Origin: Lentinula raphanica
Taxonomy: Eukaryota > Basidiomycota > Agaricomycetes > Agaricales > Omphalotaceae
NCBI GenBank assembly: GCA_027919835.1
Contig: JANVFP010000007.1
Span: 1 to 64,000 of the forward strand
Direction of reading: 5' to 3'
Length of the DNA stretch: 64,000 nucleotides
The notes beneath the pieces were generated by a model, which was given only the letters and a program-made list of their open reading frames with translations, did no database searches and was not told where the DNA came from. Below are positions 33,950 to 45,049 of the stretch, one piece after another (position 1 is the first letter of the stretch; each line of letters opens with the position of its first letter). The position numbers and the translations under genes were made by a program.

Positions 33950-35549
33950 GCATCCCAAGCTCTCATTGTCTAGAGATGAAGCTGACGACCTTTGCAAAGC
34001 AAAAAAAGGACTTTTGAACCTGACAAGATTGAACCCATCGCCGCAACCTTTGCTTTGCTCCTCAGATGGAGTCTATGACAGATGCGTACATGGGTTGGTA
34101 CACGGAGTTTGGAGAAACTGGCCTCTGTCAACCAATATGTGGATGAAGGCACTGATAAGAATGTCCTCCGCGGGTTACTGAAGGATGTATTACTGATGTC
34201 ACTTCGTAAGTTTTGGTTTCACTGGTTTCGCATGCTGTGTCCTCAGGCTTGGATCCCCCTAGGTCAAGTCCGTCTCAACAAAGAATTTAAGAAAATGAAG
34301 TGGGGTTCAGCCTTCGCTGACCTTTGCTTCAAGGAAAAAATCAAACTCATCAATTATCCAGCTGGTATGAAGCCGATCGGTCCCAAAGTTGGCTACACAG
34401 GTGCTGCTTTCATTCACGTGCACCATCTGAAGTTTATCGTCAAGAGGTATATTTGGTTTTGGCAGCAAGAGGCAAAAGCAAAGAAAGCTGAAGCCACAAG
34501 GCCAAGAGATGCATCCGCACTGTTTGATGATGGCGACGACAATGACGAGGATGAGACCAGTAATGAGCAGAAGATATTCATCAGGAAAAATATTCTCATC
34601 TCTAGAGTCCCCAGAGATACCCCCCAATTCCTAGGTAGTCTCAGAGAGCCTAGAGTATCTGAGTTCTTTGAGGCTTCTAAAAATTCTCTGGGTGCTTTCT
34701 GGTGCTTTCTGGGGCTTTCAGATGCTTTCAGGATCTTTCAGGATCTCTAGGATGTTTTTTGATCTTTCAAAGTTCACAAAAATCTCTGAGCAGCCTAGGA
34801 ATTGGGGGGTATCTCTGGGGACTCTAGAGATGAGAATATTTTTCCTGATGTTTGAAGAAGACCTTGTTAGGTTCGTTCCTTGGGATGACAGTGAGTTTTC
34901 TTTTTTGAACTTATGTAATGAGTCATTGCTGACATCGTTTTCAGATGAGAGGCAACTTACACTCGAGGAACAGGCTCAGGTCAGAATCCTTCTGCAAGAA
35001 CCAAAAGGGAATAACCGCCCAGTTGTTCTTGCAGGAGTACTTCACTCGAATGTCTTTTTGAAACGTGCTGCCACCAGGGATATCCACATTGACCTTCCCG
35101 ATGAAGCCAATGAGAATAGCAACTCCCACAAAAACTCATCTGGTAGCAACGTTGATACCGAGGTTGAGTCAAGGCATCCGCGGAAGAGACAGGCAAAGGA
35201 ACCACTAGACGTCTATGATCGTCATTGTGCCCATCCATCATGTCCCCATACTCAGAAGGCACCTCCCGAAACCAGAGCTACTGGTGAAGTGGTCAAGGCA
35301 CGTCCGAAGAAACAAGCTCATCAATCTGGTTCCCATCATGGTCATGCCAAGCCAGTATCTGGAGATGAAAGTGATGCGGAACAATGCCGTCGTGCTTGTG
35401 CTCGTGCTCGAACTCTGGTATCTGGGGATGAAAGTGATGCGGAACAGCGCCATCATCCCTGTCTTCGTCATCGGGCTCGAGCTCCAGTATCCAGGGATGA
35501 AAGCGATGTGGAACTGCACCCTCGCCCTTATCCTCGTCCTCGTCCTTAG
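33950..35549 (+). pseudogene. Unrecognised TE-type ORF interrupted by a MITE
   Basis: The plus strand codes for LNKEFKKMKWGSAFADLCFK, INYPAGMKPIGPKVGYTG, a basic-acidic linker (KKAEATRPRDASALFDDGDD), then after the MITE EEDLVRFVPWDDSEFSF, LTLEEQAQVRILL, and an Arg-rich tail in which GDESDAEQ is repeated three times (about 35350-35500), stop at 35549. Removing the MITE (34579-34850) and one TT restores one frame: ...EQKIF-EEDLV.... The 5' part (33950-34200) has an intron ending CTCCTCAG before ATGGAGTC and an unclear frame after it. Similar layouts occur in uncharacterised mushroom TE proteins; I assign no function. Confidence 0.55.
34577..34852. mobile_element. MITE with 2-bp TSD, copy 2 (34579-34850)
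   Basis: Same ends and TIR as the copy at 31077, 272 bp, core in the opposite orientation; TT duplicated (34577-34578, 34851-34852). Inserted within an open reading frame. Confidence 0.9.
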
Positions 35550-36719
35550 GCTCCACTATTAGAGGTTGACAAGGATATGATATTCTGGGATGAAGCAAGA
35601 CACAATAAGTATTGTATATACATAATGAATGAGACGATATACCTGGGATGAAGCAAGACACAATAAGGGGCTTGCTTCATCCCAGCAGGATTATACATTG
35701 TTTAGTAAACAAATGTGTAAGCAGATACAGATAAAATGAAGATAAGATAAAATTACAGAGATGCCGAGTCACTATCCAACATCCACTATCTGGATATGAA
35801 AGTGGTGAGGAACAGCACTCTCATTCTCGTCCTCATCCTTGTATTGCCCCTCATGGAAGTTGAGCTATTGGCTCCCCTGTTTCTGCAGATGAAAACCCCG
35901 AGGAAAGACCAAAAAAATGTGTTTGGATTGAGCACAAGGACACCTCGAAGAAGCGGAAACATGGCATGTATTAGTAATTCACTATAATGCTTTTGAATAT
36001 AAATAAATTGTAGAAATTTTTCCAATAGAGATGTTCATCATATTTGGCCTGTTTGACTTCAACAATGCAAAATAACAGCTTAGCACGGATTAAGCCATAC
36101 TGTAAGTAAGAAGGGTAGCTCTAAGCTACTTTACCAACATGTGAAGTCTGATTCAAAAGGGGTAGCTACCCTGTTAGAATTTAGAAGGGGTAGCTACCCT
36201 GTTAGAATTTTGAAAGGGGTAGCTACCCCATTAGGTGGGTAGCTACCCTGTTAGAATTTTGAAAGGGGTAGCTACCCTATCAAGTGGGTAGCTACCCTGT
36301 TAGAATTTTAGAAGGGGTAGCTACCCTATCAAGTGGGTAGCTACCCTGTTAGAATTTTAGAAGGGGTAGCTACCCTGTTAGAATTTTGAAAGGGGTAGCT
36401 ACCCCCCAAGAATATTGGAAGGGGCAACCCATGAATTTTGCAAGGAATAAATTCCAAAGGGGTAGTAACCCTATCAAGGTAACAAGTGAGTGTCTTCTAT
36501 AGTGGGAAACCTTTCATGTAGCATAATCTGAACTAGAAGTGGGGAACTTACCAATGATAGCATAAACCTGTTTGTCTTAGAAGCTACTTGCACCTCACCA
36601 ACTACAAGTCATATGTTAATGGAAGAGTAAATTTGGAATACATTTGCACTATATGAGGTGCAGAGATATGTATTTGACCTTGTGTAATCATATTTCCTTC
36701 TGTAATTCAGGTTACTGTT
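35550..36719. repeat. Intergenic stretch with GGGTAGCTACCC tandem repeats
   Basis: 36110-36420 is a tandem series of about nine GGGTAGCTACCC palindromes spaced by TGTTAGAATTTTGAAAG or by TATCAAGT/CATTAGGT. Related palindromes stand at 45595-45710. 35585-35690 has a repeated GGGATGAAGCAAGACACAAT and its complement, able to form a hairpin. Nothing coding seen. Confidence 0.65.
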
Positions 36720-37336
36720 AGGGTTGTGCCAGATAGGGTCAGAGGGGTCCGGAGATTCTGGAGTCGGACCTAGTAGGTCCTGAGATCGGACTTAGGAAGT
36801 ACCAAGCAGGTAGGAAAGTGTACAAGACCCTATGGATTGTTGCGGGACTTGGTGCTGTTATTGACCAACACCTCCTACTTGCTGCGTGTCCCTGAGGGTA
36901 GTTGACAAACGTAAGGATCCAATAGGACCATTGGACCGTGGGAAAGTCGGAGTCGGAGTCAGACTAAACAAAGAGTCAAATGGACTAGACGAGAAGGCAG
37001 AGGTTGTACTAGATAGGACTGAAACTAGTACCAGAGGTAACTAGGTCATACCCAAGTTGATTTCAAGGTTAAGCCTACAGTACAAACTACTAAGGCTTAT
37101 ATACCAGTCTTGGAGTAATCAAGTTCCGAGGCTGTCAAGTAATTAACAATAACTATTGTAAAGTCATAACAAAAGAATGAATGTACTTATTGTAAAATAA
37201 AAGACAATAATAGTGATAAGCATAAAGACAATAAGGACTGTGGCTGTGCCTCCAAATCGGATCGGAGTCGTACACTAATAAACAAGCAAACAATTGTAAA
37301 ATAAAAGACAATAATAGTGATAAGCATAAAGACAAT
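36720..37336. repeat. CGGAGTCGG-rich repeat and tandem duplication flanking the LTR element
   Basis: 36740-37020 is rich in GGAGTCGGA and GGTCCGGAG motifs, matched on the far side of the retrotransposon at 45060-45250. 37189-37336 holds two copies of a roughly 100-bp unit (AATAAAAGACAATAATAGTG...); the second was split by the LTR element at ACAAT (37332-37336). Confidence 0.6.
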
Positions 37337-37858
37337 TGTCACAGATTTCTCTCTATTCTCTACCTTAATCACTTATCTTATCTCCTATCTCTATCTTATC
37401 ATATTATCAGTAGTAGTTTATCATTTGATCATCTCTGTGCCATACATATTTTCATTTGTACAACCAGTGATGGGACATGCTTGCTCTGCACCATATCTAC
37501 ATTACAACAGGTTGTCTTATGATGTAATAAGTGAAGCATCCACAGGATGACTTCATAGATGACTTCATAGATGACTTCACCATGAATCATCCACAGTCTC
37601 CACAGGATGACTTCATGGATGACTTCACTATGAATCATAGTGACTTCATGAATGACTTCATGTAGCTCCAACTATGACATGGACTATGATATCATTAGAT
37701 AGTAGCTCCACTCTAGAGTAGTATAAATACTCTCATGTATCTCTGGGATCCCCCAGATTCAAGAACATCTTTTATCCTCTTGTGATCAACTTGTGCTCAT
37801 ACTCTGTCACTATCCCCAACCTTTGCAACTACAACTAGGTGAGTTCTAAGTTGTGATA
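37337..37858 (+). repeat. 5' LTR of Ty3/Gypsy element
   Basis: 522 bp, begins TGTCACAG and ends GTTGTGATA (TGTCAC/GTGATA imperfect inverted ends). Flanked outside by ACAAT. It appears identical to the 3' LTR. U3 holds about seven GATGACTTCA units (37545-37660). A TATA-like GTATAAATA stands near 37719, placing the RNA start shortly after. A consensus splice donor (AGGTGAGT) stands at about 37837, so a spliced leader is possible. Confidence 0.95.
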
Positions 37859-38343
37859 GTTTCTTGAATCTTGCTTCTTGTGTGTCTGTTGTTGCTGTCA
37901 AGGACAACAGACACTTCTTTTTCTTTCTTGCCTGTTGTTGCTGTCAAGGGCAACAGGCAGGGACCTTTTGCAGGTTGTGCAGTCTGACTTCTTGTCATGG
38001 CTGTGGGGGCATCACCACCTTGTTTGGTCCTTCTGGACTTTGAACACTGTTGCTGAAAGGGACAGTCGTTCTTGATTTGCCGGACCCTAGGCATAAGGGG
38101 ACTTGCTGTATTTCATTACAACAAGACTGGTACCTTTGGGTAGGCCATGATCTGGTTCTTTTTGAACTGGAGTAGACGGCAAGCCAGCTCTTGGGCAAGA
38201 ACCAGGGAGTGTGTAACACACTCTCATTTGCTACATGAGGACATGTAGAGATCCCCCCATCCATTTGACATCAAGATCATCAAGACTTGCACACTGCATC
38301 TGGTTCCCTTTGTTTCTTTGTACTTGTCTGCTGAAAAGGGACA

Positions 38344-39222
38344 ATGTACTTATGCCATTTCTGCCAGACAATGCCTTGCAAAATTATTCCCACTTTTCCC
38401 ATGAAATATACTCCTTCCAATCGTCGTAACCATGTGTCTGTCATGGCCATGGATAAATCGACAGGTCTTTGGGAACGAATCACCATTCCCAAGGACAAAC
38501 GGAAGAAGTATGATCATGTTGGACGTCCTTGCTATACCAAAATCCCTGTCTACGCACCTGTGCGTACTCATAAACTCACTCTCCTTCAACGCCTCCAAAT
38601 CTCGATCTCTCACAAGAAATACCTCGCTAAGCTCCGTAAACGTCATCTTAAATACGTTGAGCGAGAGCGCCTGATGAATAGGCTCCATGATCTGCCTTCT
38701 CAAGATTATGATACCTCTCCAACCCATAAATTCTTTCCTGACCCTGTCTATGTTCCTCCTCCACCTATTCCCTCTGATCTCCACTTCCGACGAATTCCGA
38801 CCCTTGCTCAACGCCTTGAAGAACCCTCTCAGCTCACTCCTCTTGATACTTATCCTAAACAGGATGCTGTCCTTAAGCGTATCAAGGAGTTTGAAGGTGT
38901 TCTGCAGGCTACCAAAATTCGTCTCGAGCCAGTTTTCAGGGAGTTAAACTCGGAAGAGTACAAGGAATATAATGGACAGGCTTTTAGAATTTCCAATCAG
39001 GATCGAAATTCTCTTTGGGGATGGTATAATGATTTAGAGGATTTATATCAGGATCTAGATAAGAGGGGACACCAATTGAGTAACAAAAATTGGAGAGAGA
39101 TAAAAGGGATATGTACCAAAATTGGGAAAGTCAATTTTCAGAGTCTGTATACTAGGCTTCCTGAAATTTGCAAGGAGCTATTAGACCTGAATATTGTACT
39201 TCCTGATGCAGCCAAAGCATGA
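38344..39222 (+). CDS. Extra ORF upstream of gag (unrecognised, 292 aa)
   Basis: A full open frame between the 5' LTR and gag, ATG 38344, stop 39222. The first half is basic (KDKRKKYDHVG, SHKKYLAKLRKRHLKYVERE) with a proline stretch YVPPPPIP; the second half is acidic and helical (LKRIKEFEGVLQATKIRLEP, NSLWGWYNDLEDLYQDLDKR) and ends NIVLPDAAKA. No zinc knuckle, protease or envelope-like membrane segment is visible. Most Gypsy elements have no ORF here. It may supply a capsid or nucleic-acid-binding accessory function, but that is a guess. A downstream ATG at MKYTPSNRR is an alternative start. It is intact, and the gap to gag is about 100 bp. Confidence 0.65.
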   Translation: MYLCHFCQTMPCKIIPTFPMKYTPSNRRNHVSVMAMDKSTGLWERITIPKDKRKKYDHVGRPCYTKIPVYAPVRTHKLTLLQRLQISISHKKYLAKLRKRHLKYVERERLMNRLHDLPSQDYDTSPTHKFFPDPVYVPPPPIPSDLHFRRIPTLAQRLEEPSQLTPLDTYPKQDAVLKRIKEFEGVLQATKIRLEPVFRELNSEEYKEYNGQAFRISNQDRNSLWGWYNDLEDLYQDLDKRGHQLSNKNWREIKGICTKIGKVNFQSLYTRLPEICKELLDLNIVLPDAAKA

Positions 39223-39321
39223 TAGTCTTATGTAATCTGGCAAACATTTGTGTTTTTTCATATATTCATTTTTTCATATTATGTCTGAAAAATAATCTGA
39301 CTTCAACTACAACTAGAAAAA

Positions 39322-40788
39322 ATGTCTTACACACCTTTCACCCCTGTCGTTGAATTAGTCGATGATGGACAAGTTTGGTCCGATGCTGTCTCTCAAGGAA
39401 TTGATATGGCAGCAATTGGATTTCAAACTGATGAACAGAAAAATCAGATTGGACGACTCCTTCGCAATGCTCACGAGGCTACTACCAACATTTCCATTGG
39501 ATATATTAACAGAAATATCAATGGACTTGCTGATTGGATGAATCAGGCTTTTGCTACAGCCTTCACCAATCAAGAGAACTTAACAAATGAAGTTCGTAGC
39601 CTTCAACAGATTGTCGAAACTCAGGCAGAACTTTTACGAGCTTATAAGGCACAGCTTGATAAGCTTCCTGCTGATGCTGGAGCTGGCCCATTCAGAGGTC
39701 CCAAAGTACCTGACCCACCAACCTTCTCTGGAACAGACAACAAGATGACCTTAGAAGATTGGATGAATCAAGTCGCATTGTACTGCTCATCTTTAGGCAT
39801 TGTGACAGACCATCAAAGAATTGTGACTGCTCTTACTAGGTTGCGTTCTCCTGCCACAAACTATATGAGAAAGTACTTTGATGACACACGTTTGGGAAAC
39901 GATCTGGGATCTTGGGACAACTTTGCCAATGAGCTCAATGCCATTTATGGTCGCCGTGATAACAAAGAAGGTGCTAAAAATGAAATCACACATCTTTGGA
40001 CAAACAAGTCACTGGCTAGTAAGGACTTTATCAAATATGCTGAACAATATCGCACTCTTGCACGTATTGTGGACCACCAAGATAGTATTCACATCGACAA
40101 GCTTCGTGATGTTATTTCACAAGAGTTGCGTAATGCACTTGTTGTGTTGGAAATTTCTGGAAAGACTCCTACTAAATGGGAAGATTATCTGGAACTTCTC
40201 CTTTTATCATATAAAGCCTTACATCCAGAAAAGACTAAAAGTGTAATATTTGGCACAGGCAATAATGCTAAAGGCAATGGCAGTCATGAACCAGATGCAA
40301 TGGAGATAGATGCGGCAAAAAAGAGTAAAGGCAAAACCCCAGAAAAGGTTAATTCCCAGGAGCAAAAACAACGATATTGCCAAATATGCGCCGGAAAGGG
40401 CTTAAAGGCAAAATCAAAGACTCACAATACAGTGGATTGCTGGGATAAGCCTGGAAATGAAGGCAAAAGGCCAAATTTCAATAAAAACTCTTCATCATCT
40501 GCATCTGCATCTGGTCAAGGAAACAAAGGGAAACAACCACCACCGAGTGATAAGAAATCATTCAAAGCGCGGTTGATGGAATTATTTGATGAAATAGACA
40601 GCCAAGAGCCAGCGCCCCCAGCTGATGCTCTCAATGTCAACTCCACGAGCACCCCTGATATTAGTTTACCTGAGCTCACTGCAAAAGGAGCGACTGCACA
40701 TGTCGGTGAAGTGCAGGCAGGACCTTCTAAGCCATCGCGATGGGCTAGAAGTCAACAATACAAGGCGGATTTTCCAGAGGGACTGTAG
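39322..40788 (+). CDS. gag: Gag polyprotein, Ty3/Gypsy
   Basis: 488 residues forming the capsid and nucleocapsid of the virus-like particle. After an N-terminal coiled coil (about 75-115), the capsid region runs from PPTFSGTDNKMTLEDWMNQV (about 130) through WDNFANELNAIYG to YLELLLLSYKALHP. Next come the MEIDAA linker, a Lys-rich stretch and a zinc-knuckle-like C-x2-C-x11/12-H-x4-C (CQICAGKG...HNTVDC) with a longer C-to-H spacing than the usual CCHC. The tail is acidic and Ser/Pro-rich. ATG 39322, stop TAG 40786-40788. Pol follows in other frames, so a frameshift or re-initiation is needed. Confidence 0.9.
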   Translation: MSYTPFTPVVELVDDGQVWSDAVSQGIDMAAIGFQTDEQKNQIGRLLRNAHEATTNISIGYINRNINGLADWMNQAFATAFTNQENLTNEVRSLQQIVETQAELLRAYKAQLDKLPADAGAGPFRGPKVPDPPTFSGTDNKMTLEDWMNQVALYCSSLGIVTDHQRIVTALTRLRSPATNYMRKYFDDTRLGNDLGSWDNFANELNAIYGRRDNKEGAKNEITHLWTNKSLASKDFIKYAEQYRTLARIVDHQDSIHIDKLRDVISQELRNALVVLEISGKTPTKWEDYLELLLLSYKALHPEKTKSVIFGTGNNAKGNGSHEPDAMEIDAAKKSKGKTPEKVNSQEQKQRYCQICAGKGLKAKSKTHNTVDCWDKPGNEGKRPNFNKNSSSSASASGQGNKGKQPPPSDKKSFKARLMELFDEIDSQEPAPPADALNVNSTSTPDISLPELTAKGATAHVGEVQAGPSKPSRWARSQQYKADFPEGL

Positions 40789-40865
40789 AGGATAATGTCT
40801 GCGATCTACAGTCAGGAAATAGTGTACCCAATATCAGCACTGATAAAAAATCAGATAAAGTAGTT

Positions 40866-43800
40866 ATGGAAGCTTGTTTAAATAATATTGCTCGTAACAA
40901 GAAATCATCTTTTAGACTTTCAGTAACACTTTGGTATACGGTTTTAAAGTGCAGGCCGAGGCTCTTGTTGACTCTGGAGCAACAACAAATTTCATCGACA
41001 AAAGATATGTTGAAAGAAACCACCTGGTAACAAATAAGATAGCACAACCGTATCAAGTTTTGAATGCGGATGGAACGCCAAATGTTGCAGGAGAGATAAA
41101 AGAGTATGTTCGAGCATATGTCCAAATTGGTTCACATAAAACCATACAGTATCTATATGTCACTCAGCTAGGTGACAAGGACATGATGATTGGATACTCT
41201 TATCTCTACAAACACAATCCAGAAATAGATTGGCATTCAGGGGAATGGGCGTTCACCAGGTGTTCAGAGACATGTGCATCTAGAGCCCGTAAAATACGAG
41301 TTGATGAAGCTGGAGCTGATGAGCTTCACCTCGAACCAGATTTACCATGGGAATCTTCACTGGACAATTTAGGAGAAGAGGACATGGATAATCCTTACAT
41401 TAACTGGATTGACATGCACAATCCAGATGAGCAAAAACAAGCAGCAACTATTGCCGCTATGTTTGATGAAAAACATCTAGAAGAAGAATTTGTTGAGGAA
41501 GACGAGGATACCACTAAGTGGAAATCTCTTATACCACCATGGTTATATGATTATGGTGACGTCTTCTCAAAGAAAAGATCAGAGCGGATGCCAGAACGTA
41601 AACCATACGACCATCCAATTGATTTTGAGGAAGGGTCTACTCTTCCCAAACCATCAAAAATCTATCCACTGTCTTTAAAAGAAAGGAATTCTTTAGATGA
41701 ATGGATTGATGAGGAACTTAAGAAAGGCTATATTAGACCATCTCAAAGTCCTATTGCTGCTCCATTCTTCTTTGTCAAGAAACATGATGGTTCCTTACGG
41801 CCAGTCATGGATTATCGTGCTCTCAATGATATTACTGTTAAGAATCGCTATCCAATCCCTCGAATATCAGACTTAATAGACTCTCTCAGCCAGGCTTCGA
41901 TCTTTACAAAGATTGACTTACGCTGGGGATACAACAATGTTCGAATTCGTGAAGGGGATGAATGGAAAACAGCATTCATTACAAAGCGGGGTTTATTTGA
42001 GGCAACAGTCATGTATTTTGGATTCTCCAATGCACCAGCTACCTTTCAGACAATGATGAATGATATTCTCGGAGACTTGATACGTAAAGGAAAAGTAATG
42101 GTGTACTTGGATGATATCCTTATATTTGGCAATGACAAAGAAGAACACAGGGAGATTGTTCGAGAAGTGCTGCAAAGACTTCGAGACAATGATCTCTATG
42201 CAAAAGCTGAAAAATGCTTTTTTGAGCAGGACAGTATAGACTACCTTGGAATGATTATTTCTAAGGGTTATGTGAAGATGGATCCAAAGAAGCTTGCTGG
42301 AGTTCTTGAGTGGCCTGTACCAACAAAAGTAAAACATGTTCAAGCATTCTTAGGCTTTGCAAATTTCTACAGAAGATTTATTAAAGATTTTGCCAAGATT
42401 GCAAGGCCACTCACCAATCTCACTAAAAAGGATCAACCTTGGCTCTGGGATGACATAGCACAGGAAGCATTTGAAGCGCTGAAAAAGGCTTTCACAACTG
42501 CTCCCATTTTAAGAATACCAGATGACACTAATCCTTTCCGACTAGGCACAGATGCCAGTGATTTTGCAGTCGGAGCTGTATTGTACCAACTGGACCCAGA
42601 TGACAATCTGTGGCATCCAGTTGCCTTCTATTCCAAGTCACTCAGTGTTCATGAACGTAACTATGAGATATATGACAAGGAATTGCTTGCAATTATACGA
42701 GCATTAGAAGAATATCGACATTACTTGGAAGGTCATCCAGAAAAATTTGAAATATGGTCAGATCATCAGAATTTGACTTATTTCCGGTCTGCCCAGAAGC
42801 TAACACGAAGACAAGTGAGATGGGCTCTGTATCTTACTCGCTTTGATTATTCTCTACGGCATAAGCCAGGGAAAACAATGCAGGCTGAAGACCCTCTGTC
42901 CAGGAGGCCAGATCATGAGGAGGGGGTAAACCTCGACAATCGAGATCAAATTTTACTCAAACCTGAATTTTTTGCCATTCAGGCTATTGAGGCTGCTCAT
43001 GAATCGCCTATCAATGATGAACAAATCCTAAGGGAGGTCAAAGAAGCCTTGCTAACTGATGAAGTTACGAAGGATTACAAATCACTTCTGTCATCAGGAC
43101 CACGTGAATTCAAGAAATCACTAGAAGAGTGGAACTATGAAAATGGTCTACTACTTTACCGTGGTAAAATATATATTCCAAAGAGCACAGATGATCATCT
43201 ACGAAGACGCATAGTTCAAATGCATCATGATTTACCATCAGCAGGACATCCTGGTAGATGGAAAACCTATGAACTCGTTTCTCGAAACTATTGGTGGCCA
43301 GGGATGTCAGTCTTTGTAAAAATTATGTCTCAGGCTGTGATACTTGTCAGCGGATGAAAAATCGCTCACAACAGCCTTTTGGACCCTTACAACCTAATCG
43401 AGTACCAAATGGACCTTGGGAAATTATTTCCATAGACCTTATTACTCAATTACCACCATCTGGAAAGCACAATGCCATATGTGTTGTGGTAGATCGCTTG
43501 ACTAAGCGTGCACACTTCTTTGCAATCACAAATAATTTCACAGCCAAAGACTTAGCAAAGTTACTCTATGACAGGATATATCCACTGCATGGACTCCCAT
43601 TGCAAATAATATCTGATAGAGGAACACAGTTTGCTGCTGAAGTTTTTCAAGAATGGTGCAGGCTACTTGGGATTGAATCTACTATGTCAACTGCCTATCA
43701 TCCACAAACTGATGGACAAACAGAACGTGTTAACCAGATTCTGGAACAATATCTTCGGTGCTATGTTGACTATAATCTCAATGACTGGGCCGATCTTCTA

Positions 43801-44554
43801 AGCACAGCAGAGTTTGCATACAGCAATCAAGCACATGAAGGTACCAAGGAGAGTCCCTTCTTCCTGGAATATGGTCGACATCCTCGTGCAGGTCCTATGC
43901 TCATTAAAAATCAGGGATCCATTGATTTTAATGACATAATGCAACAAAGACTTGAAGCTCAAGAGCAAGCAAAAGCAGCTCTAAAGCTTGCAGCTGAAAG
44001 AATGAAATGGTATTATGACAAAGGAGTTCAAAACATACCTTTTAAAGTTGGAGACAAGGTTCTATTGAATCTTAAAGACTATCAAACTACAGAACGAGCT
44101 CTCCAGCCAAGATTTGAAGGTCCATTTAAAATCATCAGAAAACTATCAGATGTGACCTTTGAACTGAAACTACCTCCAAAATACCGTGGGATACATCCTG
44201 TTTTTCATGCTAGCAAGCTTGCCACCTATACAAGAATCTACCATTCCAGGACAAAAGGCTCCTACTCCTGAAACTATAATAGTTGATGGAGAGGAAGAAT
44301 GGGTAGTGGAGAAAATTTTACAACACCGAGTTCAGAGAAAGAGATTGGAATATCTGGTGAGATGGAAAGGTTTTACTCGAGATCATGATACTTGGGAACC
44401 TGCTGCAAATCTCAAAAATGCACCAGAAAAAATTCGAGAATATAAAAAACAGATTGATCATTCAATTGAAAGAGTGGAACTGGACATATTCTCAACGGAG
44501 CTCGAATCTGAAGAGGGGGTAATGTCACAGATTTCTCTCTATTCTCTACCTTAA
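40866..44554 (+). CDS. pol: Pol polyprotein: PR-RT-RNase H-integrase-chromodomain, frameshifted
   Basis: Order: protease (LVDSGATTNFID, about 40960), reverse transcriptase (DLRWGYNNVRI; YLDDILIFGN at about 42105), RNase H (GTDASDFAVGAVLYQ, about 42550), integrase zinc domain (MHHDLPSAGHPGRWKT...YWWPG then CDTCQRMK), integrase core (IDLIT, SDRGTQF, STAYHPQTDGQTERVNQ), HPVFHASKL, and a chromodomain (VEKILQHRVQRKRLEYLVRW, DTWEP). This is the chromovirus layout, and chromodomains steer integration to heterochromatin. Frame changes occur at about 40929 (T run), about 43320 (A5 run) and about 44215, so it is not translatable as sequenced. Catalytic residues are kept. Confidence 0.92.
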
Positions 44555-45049
44555 TCACTTATCTTATCTCCTATCTCTATCTTATCATATTATCAGTAGT
44601 AGTTTATCATTTGATCATCTCTGTGCCATACATATTTTCATTTGTACAACCAGTGATGGGACATGCTTGCTCTGCACCATATCTACATTACAACAGGTTG
44701 TCTTATGATGTAATAAGTGAAGCATCCACAGGATGACTTCATAGATGACTTCATAGATGACTTCACCATGAATCATCCACAGTCTCCACAGGATGACTTC
44801 ATGGATGACTTCACTATGAATCATAGTGACTTCATGAATGACTTCATGTAGCTCCAACTATGACATGGACTATGATATCATTAGATAGTAGCTCCACTCT
44901 AGAGTAGTATAAATACTCTCATGTATCTCTGGGATCCCCCAGATTCAAGAACATCTTTTATCCTCTTGTGATCAACTTGTGCTCATACTCTGTCACTATC
45001 CCCAACCTTTGCAACTACAACTAGGTGAGTTCTAAGTTGTGATAACAAT
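44511..45049 (+). repeat. Polypurine tract, 3' LTR (44523-45044) and TSD
   Basis: GAAGAGGGGGTAA directly before 44523 is a polypurine tract for plus-strand priming. The 522-bp LTR is, as far as I could compare by eye, identical to 37337-37858. ACAAT follows (45045-45049), matching 37332-37336. The full element is 37337-45044, 7708 bp. Confidence 0.95.

Noticed and set aside
36110..36420. CRISPR array
   Set aside because: Repeats are 12-bp palindromes with near-identical spacers; a tandem repeat, not spacers.
37429..37671. 80-aa ORF in each LTR (HEVIHEV repeats)
   Set aside because: It is the antisense reading of the GATGACTTCA array.
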